Source of the DNA: Amorphoplanes friuliensis DSM 7358
GTDB lineage: Bacteria > Actinomycetota > Actinomycetes > Mycobacteriales > Micromonosporaceae
Direction: 5' to 3'
Length of the DNA: 64,000 bases
Assembly: GCF_000494755.1 (NCBI RefSeq)
Contig: NC_022657.1
Coordinates: 5,370,001-5,434,000 of the forward strand
Shown piece by piece: positions 27,788 to 35,800 of this stretch. How positions within the stretch are numbered: the first letter of the stretch is position 1; each line of letters starts with the position of its first letter. A model generated the notes under the pieces. The model ran no database searches. It had not been told where the DNA came from and was given only the letters and a program-made list of their open reading frames with translations. Position numbers and translations under genes: made by a program.

Positions 27788-28813
27788 CTAAAGGAACACT
27801 TGCTGCAACAACGTGGTCAGTTCGGGGTCGAGGGCGTCGCGCCAGCCGGTCCAGTTGTGCGCGTCGGGAACCTCGGTGAAGCGGACGGTGTAACCCTGCC
27901 GGTCCAGGACCGCCGCCATGTCGCGATTGTTCGCCAGGTTCTCCTCGACCGCACCACAAGTGATCGACACGGGCACCGGCGAGGCGGCTGTCGTGGCCCG
28001 GCGCACCCGGCCGGTGAAGCGGACTATGCGCAGGTAGCGCCCGAAGCCGGACTCCTGCTTGTCGTAGCGCGGCTGGAAAAAACTGCCCGACTGCAGGAGC
28101 AGTCCGGCGAAGCCCGCCGGGTGCCGGCGCTGGGCGTGCAGCATCGCCAGGGCGCCGAGGCTGGCGCCGGCGCCGACCACCGGCCGGTCGGTGCCCAGCT
28201 CGGCGGCGATCTTGGGCAGGACGTCGTGGGCCAGGGACCGCGCGTACGCCGGACTGCACGAATACCACTCGAAGCGTTCACCCGGCGGCAGCAGCACGAG
28301 GTGGTACGGCGGCACCCGCCCCGCCCCGATCATCGCGGCGGTGTAGCGGCCGAGTTCGCCGTACCGGTGGTAGTCGGGGCCGTCGTGGGCGACCAGGACG
28401 CGGTCGGTGGGTGTGTCCGGCGACCAGATCCGGGCGACCAGCTCGCCGCGGACGGCCGGCATCGGCACGTAGACGTCGCGCCACCGGCCGGTGGCCTGCG
28501 GCAGGTGCAGCCAGCCGGGCTCCTCGTAGCCGGGGCTCCGGAGCACCGAGGCGTCGCCGTTGCGCAGCGGGTTGTCGGGGTCGGCGACCGTCTCGGTGCG
28601 GCCGTCCGGGTGCCCGAGCTCGAGCTGATATTCGATCCGCTGCACCGGCGGCCGCGGCAACCGCAGCTCCCACACGCGGCTCCCGGCGTCGTACACGAAG
28701 TCGCCGCGCGCCGCCGCCGACCGCAGGCGGACGGAGGCCAGCCGATGTTCTTGATCAAGAAGGCGGAAGCAGACCTCGGTGGTCCCGCACCACGCCCCCA
28801 CCGCCGGTTCCAT
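27788..28813 (-). CDS. Enterochelin esterase-like alpha/beta hydrolase
   Basis: A 341-residue protein with an N-terminal beta-rich carbohydrate-module-like domain (about 1-120; YQLELGHPDG, DPDNPLRNGDASV) and a C-terminal esterase D/IroE-type hydrolase. The nucleophile elbow is GAGASLGAL, and the catalytic histidine is in EVPDAHNWTGW near the end. Substrate unknown; the siderophore esterases are the best-known members. ATG 28813 is chosen because it matches the start of the N-terminal domain, although no good ribosome site precedes it. It heads the operon with the ATP-grasp gene. Confidence 0.82.
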   Translation of the reverse strand: MEPAVGAWCGTTEVCFRLLDQEHRLASVRLRSAAARGDFVYDAGSRVWELRLPRPPVQRIEYQLELGHPDGRTETVADPDNPLRNGDASVLRSPGYEEPGWLHLPQATGRWRDVYVPMPAVRGELVARIWSPDTPTDRVLVAHDGPDYHRYGELGRYTAAMIGAGRVPPYHLVLLPPGERFEWYSCSPAYARSLAHDVLPKIAAELGTDRPVVGAGASLGALAMLHAQRRHPAGFAGLLLQSGSFFQPRYDKQESGFGRYLRIVRFTGRVRRATTAASPVPVSITCGAVEENLANNRDMAAVLDRQGYTVRFTEVPDAHNWTGWRDALDPELTTLLQQVFL

Positions 28814-28854
28814 GACGGCACCATAACCGGCGGACGGCCCGGCCGCCCACGGGT

Positions 28855-29205
28855 CTACGAGGTGTAGGTCTGGCTGCTCGGTGAGGTGGGTGGCAACCCG
28901 AACATGTCCGCCAGGCCGGTGATCCGCAGCTGGCGGTGCACGAACTCGCTCGGGTTGCGCAGCACGAACCGGGTGCCGGTCTCGCGGGCGGCGTTGTAAC
29001 CGGAGACCAGCGCGCCGACGCCCATCGAGTCCATGAAAGTGACGAAGGTCAGATCGACGATCATCGTGACGGGGTGCTCCGCGTGGAGGGTGGTCAGCAG
29101 CGCCGAACGCAGGGCGTCCACGGTCGCCGCGTCGAGGGAGCCGCGCACGTCGACCACGATGGCGCCGTCCGCCTGGCGCCGCGTGGTCATCACGGCTTCG
29201 CCCAT
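28855..29205 (-). CDS. STAS-domain anti-sigma factor antagonist
   Basis: A 116-residue STAS protein with IVVDVRGSLDAATVDAL at the N-terminal strand and the phosphorylation loop TFMDSMGVGALVSGY. ATG 29205 has GGAGG 9 bp upstream. It is the second anti-anti-sigma factor in the window (the other is at 3349) and again has no anti-sigma kinase beside it. It stops 41 bp before the esterase start and could be read into that operon. Confidence 0.88.
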   Translation of the reverse strand: MGEAVMTTRRQADGAIVVDVRGSLDAATVDALRSALLTTLHAEHPVTMIVDLTFVTFMDSMGVGALVSGYNAARETGTRFVLRNPSEFVHRQLRITGLADMFGLPPTSPSSQTYTS

Positions 29206-29543
29206 GTACCCGACCTCCGAACCGGTTGCCCGTTGGCTCACGGTACAACGCCTGCCACCGCCCTCGCAGGTTGCCCGACGATTCGGTGACCAGGCCGGAC
29301 AGTCAGTGCGCTCCGCTGTGATCGGTACGTCACCCACCGCGTCCACGGATGGGCAAGCGCTGCGACCAAGATTGCCAGATCGCGCAGATCATCTTGCGGT
29401 TTCCGCAGGTCCCGGACCACGGTGTCAGCGGTGGCCGGCAATGCACCCGCTCGCATCCGGCAACCACCCGGGGCGCGGCCGGGTGCGTGATCCACCACGG
29501 CGGACACAGCGCGGCCGCCGGCACGTGGAGGGGTGGGACCAGC
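29206..29543. other. Divergent intergenic region, 338 bp
   Basis: Separates the STAS gene from the APC permease. No gene is convincing. An interrupted inverted repeat CAAGAT (29367-29372) / ATCTTG (29391-29396) encloses a direct repeat of CAGATC and could be a regulatory site; otherwise nothing stands out. Confidence 0.4.
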
Positions 29544-31034
29544 ATGGTCACAGGCTCAGGCCGACGGCCGGGGATGTTCGCGATCCGCGACGTCCGGGCA
29601 CTTGTCTCCGAGACGACCCAGGAGGGGCACGGGCTCAAGAAGTCCGTCGGCCCCACCCAGCTGACCGCCATGGGCGTCGGCGCCATCATCGGTACAGGCA
29701 TCTTCGTGGTGATCGGCGAGGGGGCCGGCATCGCCGGCCCGGCGGTCATCCTCTCCTTCGTGCTGGCCGCGGTGGCCTGCACGTTCTCCGCCCTCTCGTA
29801 CGCCGAGCTGGCCTCGTCGATCCCGGTCTCGGGCAGCGCGTACACCTACACCTACGCCACGCTGGGCGAGATCGTCGCCTGGATCATCGGCTGGGACCTG
29901 ATCCTCGAGTACGGCGTGTCGGTCGCCGCCATCGCGGTCGGCTGGGGCGGCAACCTGAACGCCTTCCTGGACGCGGCGTTCGGGGTGGCGCTGCCGGACG
30001 CGATCGCGAAGTCCCCCGAGGACGGCGGCATCTTCAACCTGCCGGCCGTGTTCATCGTCCTGGCCATCACGTTGCTGCTGGTCCGGGGGGTCACCGAGAG
30101 CGCCCGGGTCAACCTGGTCATGGTCGGCGTGAAGCTCGCGGTGCTGCTGTTCTTCATCGTCGTGGCGTTGTTCAACTTCGGCACCGGCAACTTCCACCCG
30201 TTCGCACCGGCCGGCACCGACGGGATCACCGCGGCGACGGCGATCATCTTCTTCGCCTACATCGGCTTCGACGCGGTCTCGACCGGCAGCGAGGAGGCCA
30301 AGAACCCGGCCAAGGACCTGCCGCTGGCGATCATCGGCTCGCTGGTCATCTGCACGATCTTCTACGTGCTGACCGCCGTCGGCGCCCTCGGCATCGCCAG
30401 CCCCGAGCAGCTCGAGTCGAGCGACGCACCCCTGGCCGCGGCCCTGGACCAGGGCGCGGGCATCAGCTGGGCGGCCTCGATCCTCGCGCTCGGCGCGGTC
30501 GTCGCGATCACCAGCGTCGTCCTGGTCATCCTGTACGGCCAGACGCGCATCTTCTTCGCCATGTGCCGTGACGGACTGCTGCCGCAGCGGCTGGCGAAGG
30601 TCAACCCGCGGTACGGGACCCCGGCGCGGCTCACCATCGGCCTCGGCGTCCTGATCTCGATCCTGGCGGCGCTGGTGCCGCTGTCCGAGATCGTCAAACT
30701 GGTCAACATCGGCACGCTGTTCGCGTTCGTGCTGGTCAACATCGGTGTGATCATCCTGCGCCGGACCCGGCCCGAGATGCCCCGGCCCTACCGGGTGCCG
30801 TGGTCGCCGGTGCTGCCGATCCTGGGTGTGCTGTTCGCGGTCTACCTGATGGCGGACCTCCCGCTGAGCACCTGGATCCGGTTCGTGGTCTGGCTCGCCC
30901 TCGGACTCGCGATCTACTTCCTGTACGGGTACAAGCACTCGCGCCTGCGGACCGAGCCGGCGGCGGACGACGGGGGCACACCCGGCTGGGCCCGGGACAG
31001 CACACCCGAGGTGCCGCCCGGGGACAAGAAGTGA
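29544..31034 (+). CDS. APC superfamily amino acid permease
   Basis: A 496-residue transporter of the cationic amino acid transporter type, 12 or more helices. The first helix holds the substrate motif GVGAIIGTGIFVVIG, followed by YAELASSIPVSGSAYTYTYATLGE, and FFAYIGFDAVSTGSEEAKNP lies in helix 6-7. ATG 29544 is preceded by GGAGGGG; an ATG at 29574 is possible. The C-terminal tail is hydrophilic. The universal stress protein gene overlaps its stop (GTGA), so permease and Usp are coupled, as seen for other APC transporters with UspA partners. Confidence 0.92.
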   Translation: MVTGSGRRPGMFAIRDVRALVSETTQEGHGLKKSVGPTQLTAMGVGAIIGTGIFVVIGEGAGIAGPAVILSFVLAAVACTFSALSYAELASSIPVSGSAYTYTYATLGEIVAWIIGWDLILEYGVSVAAIAVGWGGNLNAFLDAAFGVALPDAIAKSPEDGGIFNLPAVFIVLAITLLLVRGVTESARVNLVMVGVKLAVLLFFIVVALFNFGTGNFHPFAPAGTDGITAATAIIFFAYIGFDAVSTGSEEAKNPAKDLPLAIIGSLVICTIFYVLTAVGALGIASPEQLESSDAPLAAALDQGAGISWAASILALGAVVAITSVVLVILYGQTRIFFAMCRDGLLPQRLAKVNPRYGTPARLTIGLGVLISILAALVPLSEIVKLVNIGTLFAFVLVNIGVIILRRTRPEMPRPYRVPWSPVLPILGVLFAVYLMADLPLSTWIRFVVWLALGLAIYFLYGYKHSRLRTEPAADDGGTPGWARDSTPEVPPGDKK

Positions 31035-31897
31035 CCGCCCCGGTCATCGTCGGCGTCGACGGGGGCGAGTCGGGTGCCGACGCCCTGGTCCTGGCCCGGT
31101 GGACGGCGCAGACGCTCGACGCGCCGCTGGTCGTCGCGGTCGTGCACCCGGCGCCGTCCGCGCTGGGCTCCGGCCGGGTCGACGCCGAGTGGATCGCGGA
31201 CCGGCACCGCGCGGCCGAGGCGGTGCTCGACGGCGCTCGCACGGTGCTCGCCGGCGCCACCGGTGAGGTCACCTACCGGGTTGTCGCCTCGACGTCGGCG
31301 GCCCACGGGCTGCACGACCTCGCCGAGGAGCTGAAGGCCGAGGTCATCGTGGTGGGGTCGGGCCGGGCGGGACCCCGGCACCGGCTCTTCGCGGGCAGCA
31401 CCGCCGAGCGTCTGCTGGCCGGCAGCGTCTGCCCGGTCGCGGTCGCCCCGGCCGCGATGGAGACACCGCCGGGCGCGGTCGGCCGCATCGGCGTGGCCTA
31501 CGTGGACACGCCCGACGGCCGGGCGGCGCTCGACATGGCGGCCCGGCTGGCCGCGCGCACCGGCAGCCCGCTGCGGCTCTACACGGTTGTCGCGGAGGCC
31601 GACGCGACACTGCCGTTCCTCGTCGGGCAGGACGCCGAGCACGCGTTCCTGGAGACCGCCCGGGAGACCTACGAGCTGTCGCTGAGCCGGGCCGCCGCCT
31701 CGGTCGACGTCGAGGCCGACTGGGAGGTCCGCGCGGGTGACGTGCTCGAGTCGCTCGCCGACCTCGACGAGGTGGACGTGCTGTTCTGCGGTTCACGCGG
31801 GTACGGCCCGGCGCGGCGGGTGCTGCTCGGCGGGGTCTCGGCCCGGCTCGTCCGGCGGGCCCGGCGGCCGGTGGTGGTCGTCCCGCGCAGCGGCTGA
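31031..31897 (+). CDS. Tandem universal stress protein (two UspA domains)
   Basis: A 288-residue cytoplasmic protein with two UspA domains. The first starts VIVGVDGGESGADAL and ends with the ATP-binding motif VVGSGRAGPRHRLFAGSTAERLL; the second ends FCGSRGYGPARRVLLGGVSARLV, also of the G-x2-G-x9-G(S) kind. The GTG at 31031 overlaps the permease stop. Usp domains bind ATP or cAMP; coupling to an amino acid permease suggests it modulates transport, which is inference. Confidence 0.92.
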   Translation: MTAPVIVGVDGGESGADALVLARWTAQTLDAPLVVAVVHPAPSALGSGRVDAEWIADRHRAAEAVLDGARTVLAGATGEVTYRVVASTSAAHGLHDLAEELKAEVIVVGSGRAGPRHRLFAGSTAERLLAGSVCPVAVAPAAMETPPGAVGRIGVAYVDTPDGRAALDMAARLAARTGSPLRLYTVVAEADATLPFLVGQDAEHAFLETARETYELSLSRAAASVDVEADWEVRAGDVLESLADLDEVDVLFCGSRGYGPARRVLLGGVSARLVRRARRPVVVVPRSG

Positions 31898-31968
31898 ACG
31901 ATGTCCCGGTCCGCCCTCCGGAGCGCTCCCGGGCGGCGGACCGGGCGCACGCCTGGCATGCTGCGGCG

Positions 31969-32586
31969 GTGCGTGTCCTCCCCGACGACCAGCCCTGGGT
32001 CTTCGACCTGATCTCCCCCGACGACGCCGTCCGCGCGGCGGCCCGCCGGCGGAACCAGGCGGTGATCGCCGGCGCTTCCGAGGCGCTGCGGCGGTACAAC
32101 AAGGTCTGGACCCGCCCGGACTTCGTGCCGCTGGCCCACGCCTTCGTCCGCGAGACCGAACGGACGCTCAAAGGGCTCGTGAGCGCCTTCTGCTCCGCGG
32201 AGGATCCGCAGGTCCGTGCCCGGTACGCCCCCTACGCAGTGCTCTACCTGCAGTGGGAGGAGCGTTACCCCGCCGAGCTGACCGAGTCCTGGATGTGGTC
32301 GATCTGGACGGCCAAGGAAGTTGTCCTGCGGAACCTGCACCGCCAGGGCGTGCCGCCGGAGCTCGGGCCGGAGATCGCCGACCTGATCGTCGCCGCCCTG
32401 CACCGCCCTTACCGCTGCAAGGACTGGAGGTACGCGAGCCTGCTGCACCAGGTCGCGCCGGTCGAGCGGATCGTGACGATCGACGACGACCGCGCCCGCT
32501 TCGCCCTGCACGTCGTGCGGAACCCCGCGGTGAACGTCACGAGGGCGACTTATCCGCGCTGGCTGGCGGCTCAGCCCGCGCGGTGA
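31969..32586 (+). CDS. Unknown protein, 205 residues
   Basis: I do not recognise this family. It is a soluble, Trp- and Tyr-rich protein without signal peptide or membrane helix; striking segments are YLQWEERYPAELTESWMWSIW in the middle and HRPYRCKDWRYASLLHQ. The frame has normal codon use. It starts at GTG 31969, 71 bp after the Usp gene, and overlaps the 3' end of the kinase gene on the other strand by 16 bp. Confidence 0.6.
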   Translation: MRVLPDDQPWVFDLISPDDAVRAAARRRNQAVIAGASEALRRYNKVWTRPDFVPLAHAFVRETERTLKGLVSAFCSAEDPQVRARYAPYAVLYLQWEERYPAELTESWMWSIWTAKEVVLRNLHRQGVPPELGPEIADLIVAALHRPYRCKDWRYASLLHQVAPVERIVTIDDDRARFALHVVRNPAVNVTRATYPRWLAAQPAR

Positions 32587-33560
32587 CGCCCCGGACGCTC
32601 GTCGTAGGTGGGCGCGTCGTCGAGGTGGGCGTCGGGCAGGGACACGTTGGTCGGCGCCTCGGCGGCACGGGTGTCCCACGCCGACACCGACGGCCGCTGC
32701 ATCGCCGCCGCCCCCAGGTCGACCAGCGGAACGTAGACACGGGCGTCGACGGCCTCGGCGAGCAGGAGGGCCGCGACCAGCGCGGTGGGCCGCTCGGCCG
32801 GGTCCTTGTGCAGGCAGCGTGAGCACAGGTCCAGCACCTCGGGGGCCAGGCCCTCGATGTGCGGCAGCGGCTCCGGGTCCTGGAAACGTTGCGAGTGGAC
32901 CAGCTCGGTCTGGCTCGCCGCGTTCCACGGCAGCCGTCCCGACAGGCAGTGGTAGAGCAGCACACCCAGCGAGTACATGTCGGACGCCGGTGTCGCGGGC
33001 AGCCCCTCGAAGCGTTCCGGGGCGACGTACGCCGGCGTACCCATGACCGGGCCGTCGGGGTCGGGGTCGTGGCTGCCGATCGCGGCCGCGATGCCGAAGT
33101 CCAGAACCTTCGCCCCGGCCGGGGTGAGCATGATGTTCGCCGGCTTGATGTCCCGGTGCACGACGTGCTCGCCGTGCGCGGCGGCCAGTGCGGCGGCGAC
33201 CTCGGCACAGATGCGCACGGCGATGCGCCAGTCGAACATGCCCGCGTTGAGGTGCTCGCTGAGCGTCTGCCCGTCGACGAGCTCCATGACGATGTAGGGC
33301 ACGTCCTGACCCGGCGCCGGGGAGGTGCCGAAGTCGTGCACCCCGGCGACGTTCGGGTGTGCCAGCCGGGCCGCGGAACGGGCCTCGGTGCGTACGAGAT
33401 CAACGCCGTTGGTCTCACCCAGCGTGCCCTCGACGGCGGGCGCCATGATCTTGACCGCTACCGGCCGGTCGAGCACCTGGTCGTGACCCCGCCACACCTC
33501 GGACATGCCACCGATACCGATGCGCTGTTCGAGCTGGTACCGCCCGCCCAGCGTTCGCAT
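32571..33560 (-). CDS. Soluble Hanks-type serine/threonine protein kinase
   Basis: A 329-residue kinase. The glycine loop IGIGGMSEVW is near residue 15, the ATP-binding lysine is K37 (PVAVKIM), and the catalytic loop is HRDIKPANIML with DFGIAAAIG following. The activation segment contains MGTPAYVAPERFEG. After the kinase domain (about 270) only a short flexible tail remains, with no transmembrane helix or PASTA repeats, unlike PknB. It lies 81 bp downstream of the GNAT gene on the same strand and could belong to that transcript. Confidence 0.93.
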   Translation of the reverse strand: MRTLGGRYQLEQRIGIGGMSEVWRGHDQVLDRPVAVKIMAPAVEGTLGETNGVDLVRTEARSAARLAHPNVAGVHDFGTSPAPGQDVPYIVMELVDGQTLSEHLNAGMFDWRIAVRICAEVAAALAAAHGEHVVHRDIKPANIMLTPAGAKVLDFGIAAAIGSHDPDPDGPVMGTPAYVAPERFEGLPATPASDMYSLGVLLYHCLSGRLPWNAASQTELVHSQRFQDPEPLPHIEGLAPEVLDLCSRCLHKDPAERPTALVAALLLAEAVDARVYVPLVDLGAAAMQRPSVSAWDTRAAEAPTNVSLPDAHLDDAPTYDERPGRHRAG

Positions 33561-33641
33561 GTGCCGTCCCCCTGTCGTTGCTGACCCACCGGTACCCCCG
33601 CGTTTGCCAGCACAAACGCGCGGATCATCCGTACGGGGTAA

Positions 33642-34472
33642 CTACTCGGCCACGATGATGTGCTCGTCGACATCTTTACCTGTACCGATGCGCGTGGCCA
33701 CCTGCGCCGCGACCCGCCGGACGAGGAGCCTGCGCAAACCGGACGGTGTGAGCGCCGCCACTCCGGGACGCGCCGCACGACGCATCCGGACGGCCTGCTC
33801 GCGCACCGCCGGTTCGATCCGGCCGAACTCCACATAGACCGCCCGGTTCTCCGCCGACCCGAGATAGGCGAACGGCTCGGACCCGGCGACAGCCTCCAGC
33901 GGCATGCCGACCATACCCAGGTTACGGAACGCGCCCCGGTCCAGCATGCCCACCGCGTGCCGTACGCCGGCGCGGCGCCCCATCACCAGGAAGGTGCGGT
34001 AGATCATCGAGCTGACGAGCAGCGACGACCGCCCGCCCCGGTACTCCGGCGGCACGGCGAGCGTCGCGCAGTCCCAGACCTTCTGCCCCGTCATCCCGTG
34101 CACGGCGAGGATCGTCTCGACGTCGACCCCGATGTGCCGCGGCGCGTCGTCGACGGTCTTCGCCCCACGACCCCGGCTCTCGATCATCCGGGCGACACCG
34201 GCCGGCACACCACGCTTGCGGTCGAGGACCACGAAGAACAGGCTGCTGCTCTCGTACGGGCCGTACTCGGCGGCCATCACGTCGGCGTTGTTGCCGAACG
34301 TCTCCTCGAAGATCTGGCGCTCGAGCGAACGACCGACGGCGGCCAGCTCACTGTCCGGCCCGGCCACCGCGGTGACAAAACGCCCCTTGCCGGGGTGGGC
34401 GGCCAGGAACCCGGCGACGATGCCGCGGGCGGCGGCGGCACCGAGGTCGTAGCGGGCAGTCGTCGTGATCAT
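33642..34472 (-). CDS. GNAT-fold protein related to acyl-homoserine lactone synthases
   Basis: A 276-residue protein whose middle resembles LuxI-type N-acyltransferases by eye: RSLERQIFEETFG (48-60) for the N-terminal R-x-F region, AAEYGPYESSSLFFVVLD (67-84) for the acidic E/D cluster, GVARMIES (92-99) for the G-x-x-R-L strand, and KVWDCATLAV (131-140) for the W-E-x-S-R strand. LuxI enzymes join an acyl chain to S-adenosylmethionine; related proteins acylate amino acids. It starts 2 bp after the SpeD-like stop, so the two are translationally coupled. Residues 100-130 and the C-terminal 60 residues do not match LuxI, so substrate is open. Confidence 0.65.
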   Translation of the reverse strand: MITTTARYDLGAAAARGIVAGFLAAHPGKGRFVTAVAGPDSELAAVGRSLERQIFEETFGNNADVMAAEYGPYESSSLFFVVLDRKRGVPAGVARMIESRGRGAKTVDDAPRHIGVDVETILAVHGMTGQKVWDCATLAVPPEYRGGRSSLLVSSMIYRTFLVMGRRAGVRHAVGMLDRGAFRNLGMVGMPLEAVAGSEPFAYLGSAENRAVYVEFGRIEPAVREQAVRMRRAARPGVAALTPSGLRRLLVRRVAAQVATRIGTGKDVDEHIIVAE

Positions 34473-34474
34473 GC

Positions 34475-34825
34475 TCAGAACTCCTTGGCCACGATCTCGG
34501 TGGTCCGGAAGTACGCCTCGGTGAAGTCCAGGACCAGCTGCGGATCGAACGCCTTGCACGTGTAGATGTCCACGCTGAAGAACGAGATCGGGCGCTCCCA
34601 CGAGTAGAAGTGCGCGCCGGAGGTCTCCCAGTGGATCCACCCGGCCCAGCCGTAGAGATCACTGACGTGCGTGACGGGGTCGATGATCGTGATCATCTCC
34701 GTGACGTCCGAGAGCTTCCGCAGGTAGTCCTTGATGTGCTCATCGGTGATCACGAACGTCGGATAGCCCTCGACGACCATCCGCTGCCGGTGGATGGCCG
34801 GGGCGAGGTCCTTGAAGTCCAGCAT
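34475..34825 (-). CDS. SpeD-like protein (S-adenosylmethionine decarboxylase family)
   Basis: A 116-residue protein resembling the prokaryotic SpeD proenzyme by eye. ETSGAHFYSWE (67-77) lines up with the SpeD segment around the self-cleavage site, placing Ser69 at the pyruvoyl-forming serine, and SVDIYTCKAFDP (84-95) matches the strand with the catalytic cysteine, here Cys90. The residue before the serine is Thr rather than Glu, and the usual processing histidine falls on Tyr74. SpeD makes decarboxylated SAM for spermidine; homologues that decarboxylate ornithine or arginine are also known. ATG 34825 is chosen; a GTG at 34858 would add eleven residues. Leads the operon with the GNAT gene. Confidence 0.65.
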   Translation of the reverse strand: MLDFKDLAPAIHRQRMVVEGYPTFVITDEHIKDYLRKLSDVTEMITIIDPVTHVSDLYGWAGWIHWETSGAHFYSWERPISFFSVDIYTCKAFDPQLVLDFTEAYFRTTEIVAKEF

Positions 34826-34861
34826 CGCGGCGGGAGCCTTTCGGTGCGCAACGCTCACTGT

Positions 34862-34888
34862 CGGTGACGCAGGACCGTTACCGACGGT
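34862..34888. promoter_or_regulatory. Inverted repeats upstream of the SpeD-like gene
   Basis: Two overlapping inverted repeats: CGGTGAC (34862-34868) with GTTACCG (34877-34883), one mismatch, and ACCGT (34874-34878) with ACGGT (34884-34888). GGTGACGCAGG occurs at 34863 and again at 34952. Position suits an operator for the SpeD-like operon; no regulator is identified. Confidence 0.4.
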
Positions 34889-35620
34889 GAGGTGGTGGGC
34901 GATTTGCAGCTTTGACGAGCCTTGCTCGCTTCTGCACCAAATCTACCGGCTGGTGACGCAGGGTCAACCGCCCTCCCGACCACCGTGACAAAACCCGTTC
35001 AGCTCCCCTACCCCACCCGAACGACCAGGCCGCTAAATCACCAGCCCCACCGATCGCCCCTGGCCCCAGGGGAATCGCCCGGACCAGCACACATGAGGAC
35101 GCCGGACTCAGACCCCCCGGCGGCGGCTGGACTGCCACGATCGGCGCCGACGGTGACGATCTGCCGATGTCCGACTCGTCGGGGTGGCACTCATCACCCG
35201 AAATGCCGTCACGCTATGTGTCCACCAGGGTGCAGCGGGGTTGCATCACACCACTCAGCCTCAGCCTCCACACGCTGAGTAATCATTGCGGACAACCGCT
35301 TACCGATCTGGCCGGCGCCGACCCGCACGACCCGCACGACCCGACCCACATCGCGCTGATCTCAGCGGCCTTCGTCTGCCTGGACGCCGCCCTCACCGCC
35401 CGGCGGACGCCGATGTCGTGCGAGGGAGTCCCCTACGTGTCAGGGCGAACGCACCGGCGATCGTGGGTGACCCAGCACGGACCTGGCAGGGTGCGGGTGC
35501 CCGTTCATGAGCCGCCAGGCGATTGGGTGCCCGGGCCCGGTCTCGGCGTGAGCGACGGTCAGAACCCTGCAATCAGGCACGACATGACCTTGATGTTGAT
35601 CCTGATCGGGGCACAAAAAA
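34889..35620. other. Long gene-poor stretch
   Basis: About 730 bp in which open frames exist on the + strand (for example 34922-35278 and 35167-35754) but lack ribosome sites, show mixed third-position bases, and encode no recognisable protein. A short CCCGCACGA tandem lies near 35322-35345. I call no gene here; a decayed gene is possible. Confidence 0.5.
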
Positions 35621-35659
35621 CATGGCGGAACCCGGCCTTGTGGGGCGGGTTCCGCCATG
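35621..35659 (-). terminator. Rho-independent terminator of the glycosidase transcript
   Basis: CATGGCGGAACCCG (35621-35634) pairs perfectly with CGGGTTCCGCCATG (35646-35659). On the minus strand the stem is followed by TTTTTT (complement of 35615-35620), the textbook layout. It serves the minus-strand glycosidase gene ending at 35801. Confidence 0.9.
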
Positions 35660-35800
35660 GACGGTCCCTGCACAGATCCGCCGTTGATGGTGGCGGGCGC
35701 CGGGGACCGGGCGTTATGGGGTTGACGCTAGGCGAAGTCGATCACCATGGGTGACGCGGGCCCCTGGTTGGTGACGGGGCTCTCACGAAGCTGAACCGGG

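Noticed and set aside
35167..35754. A 195-residue + strand open frame
   Set aside because: No ribosome site, odd composition, and it runs through the glycosidase terminator hairpin.
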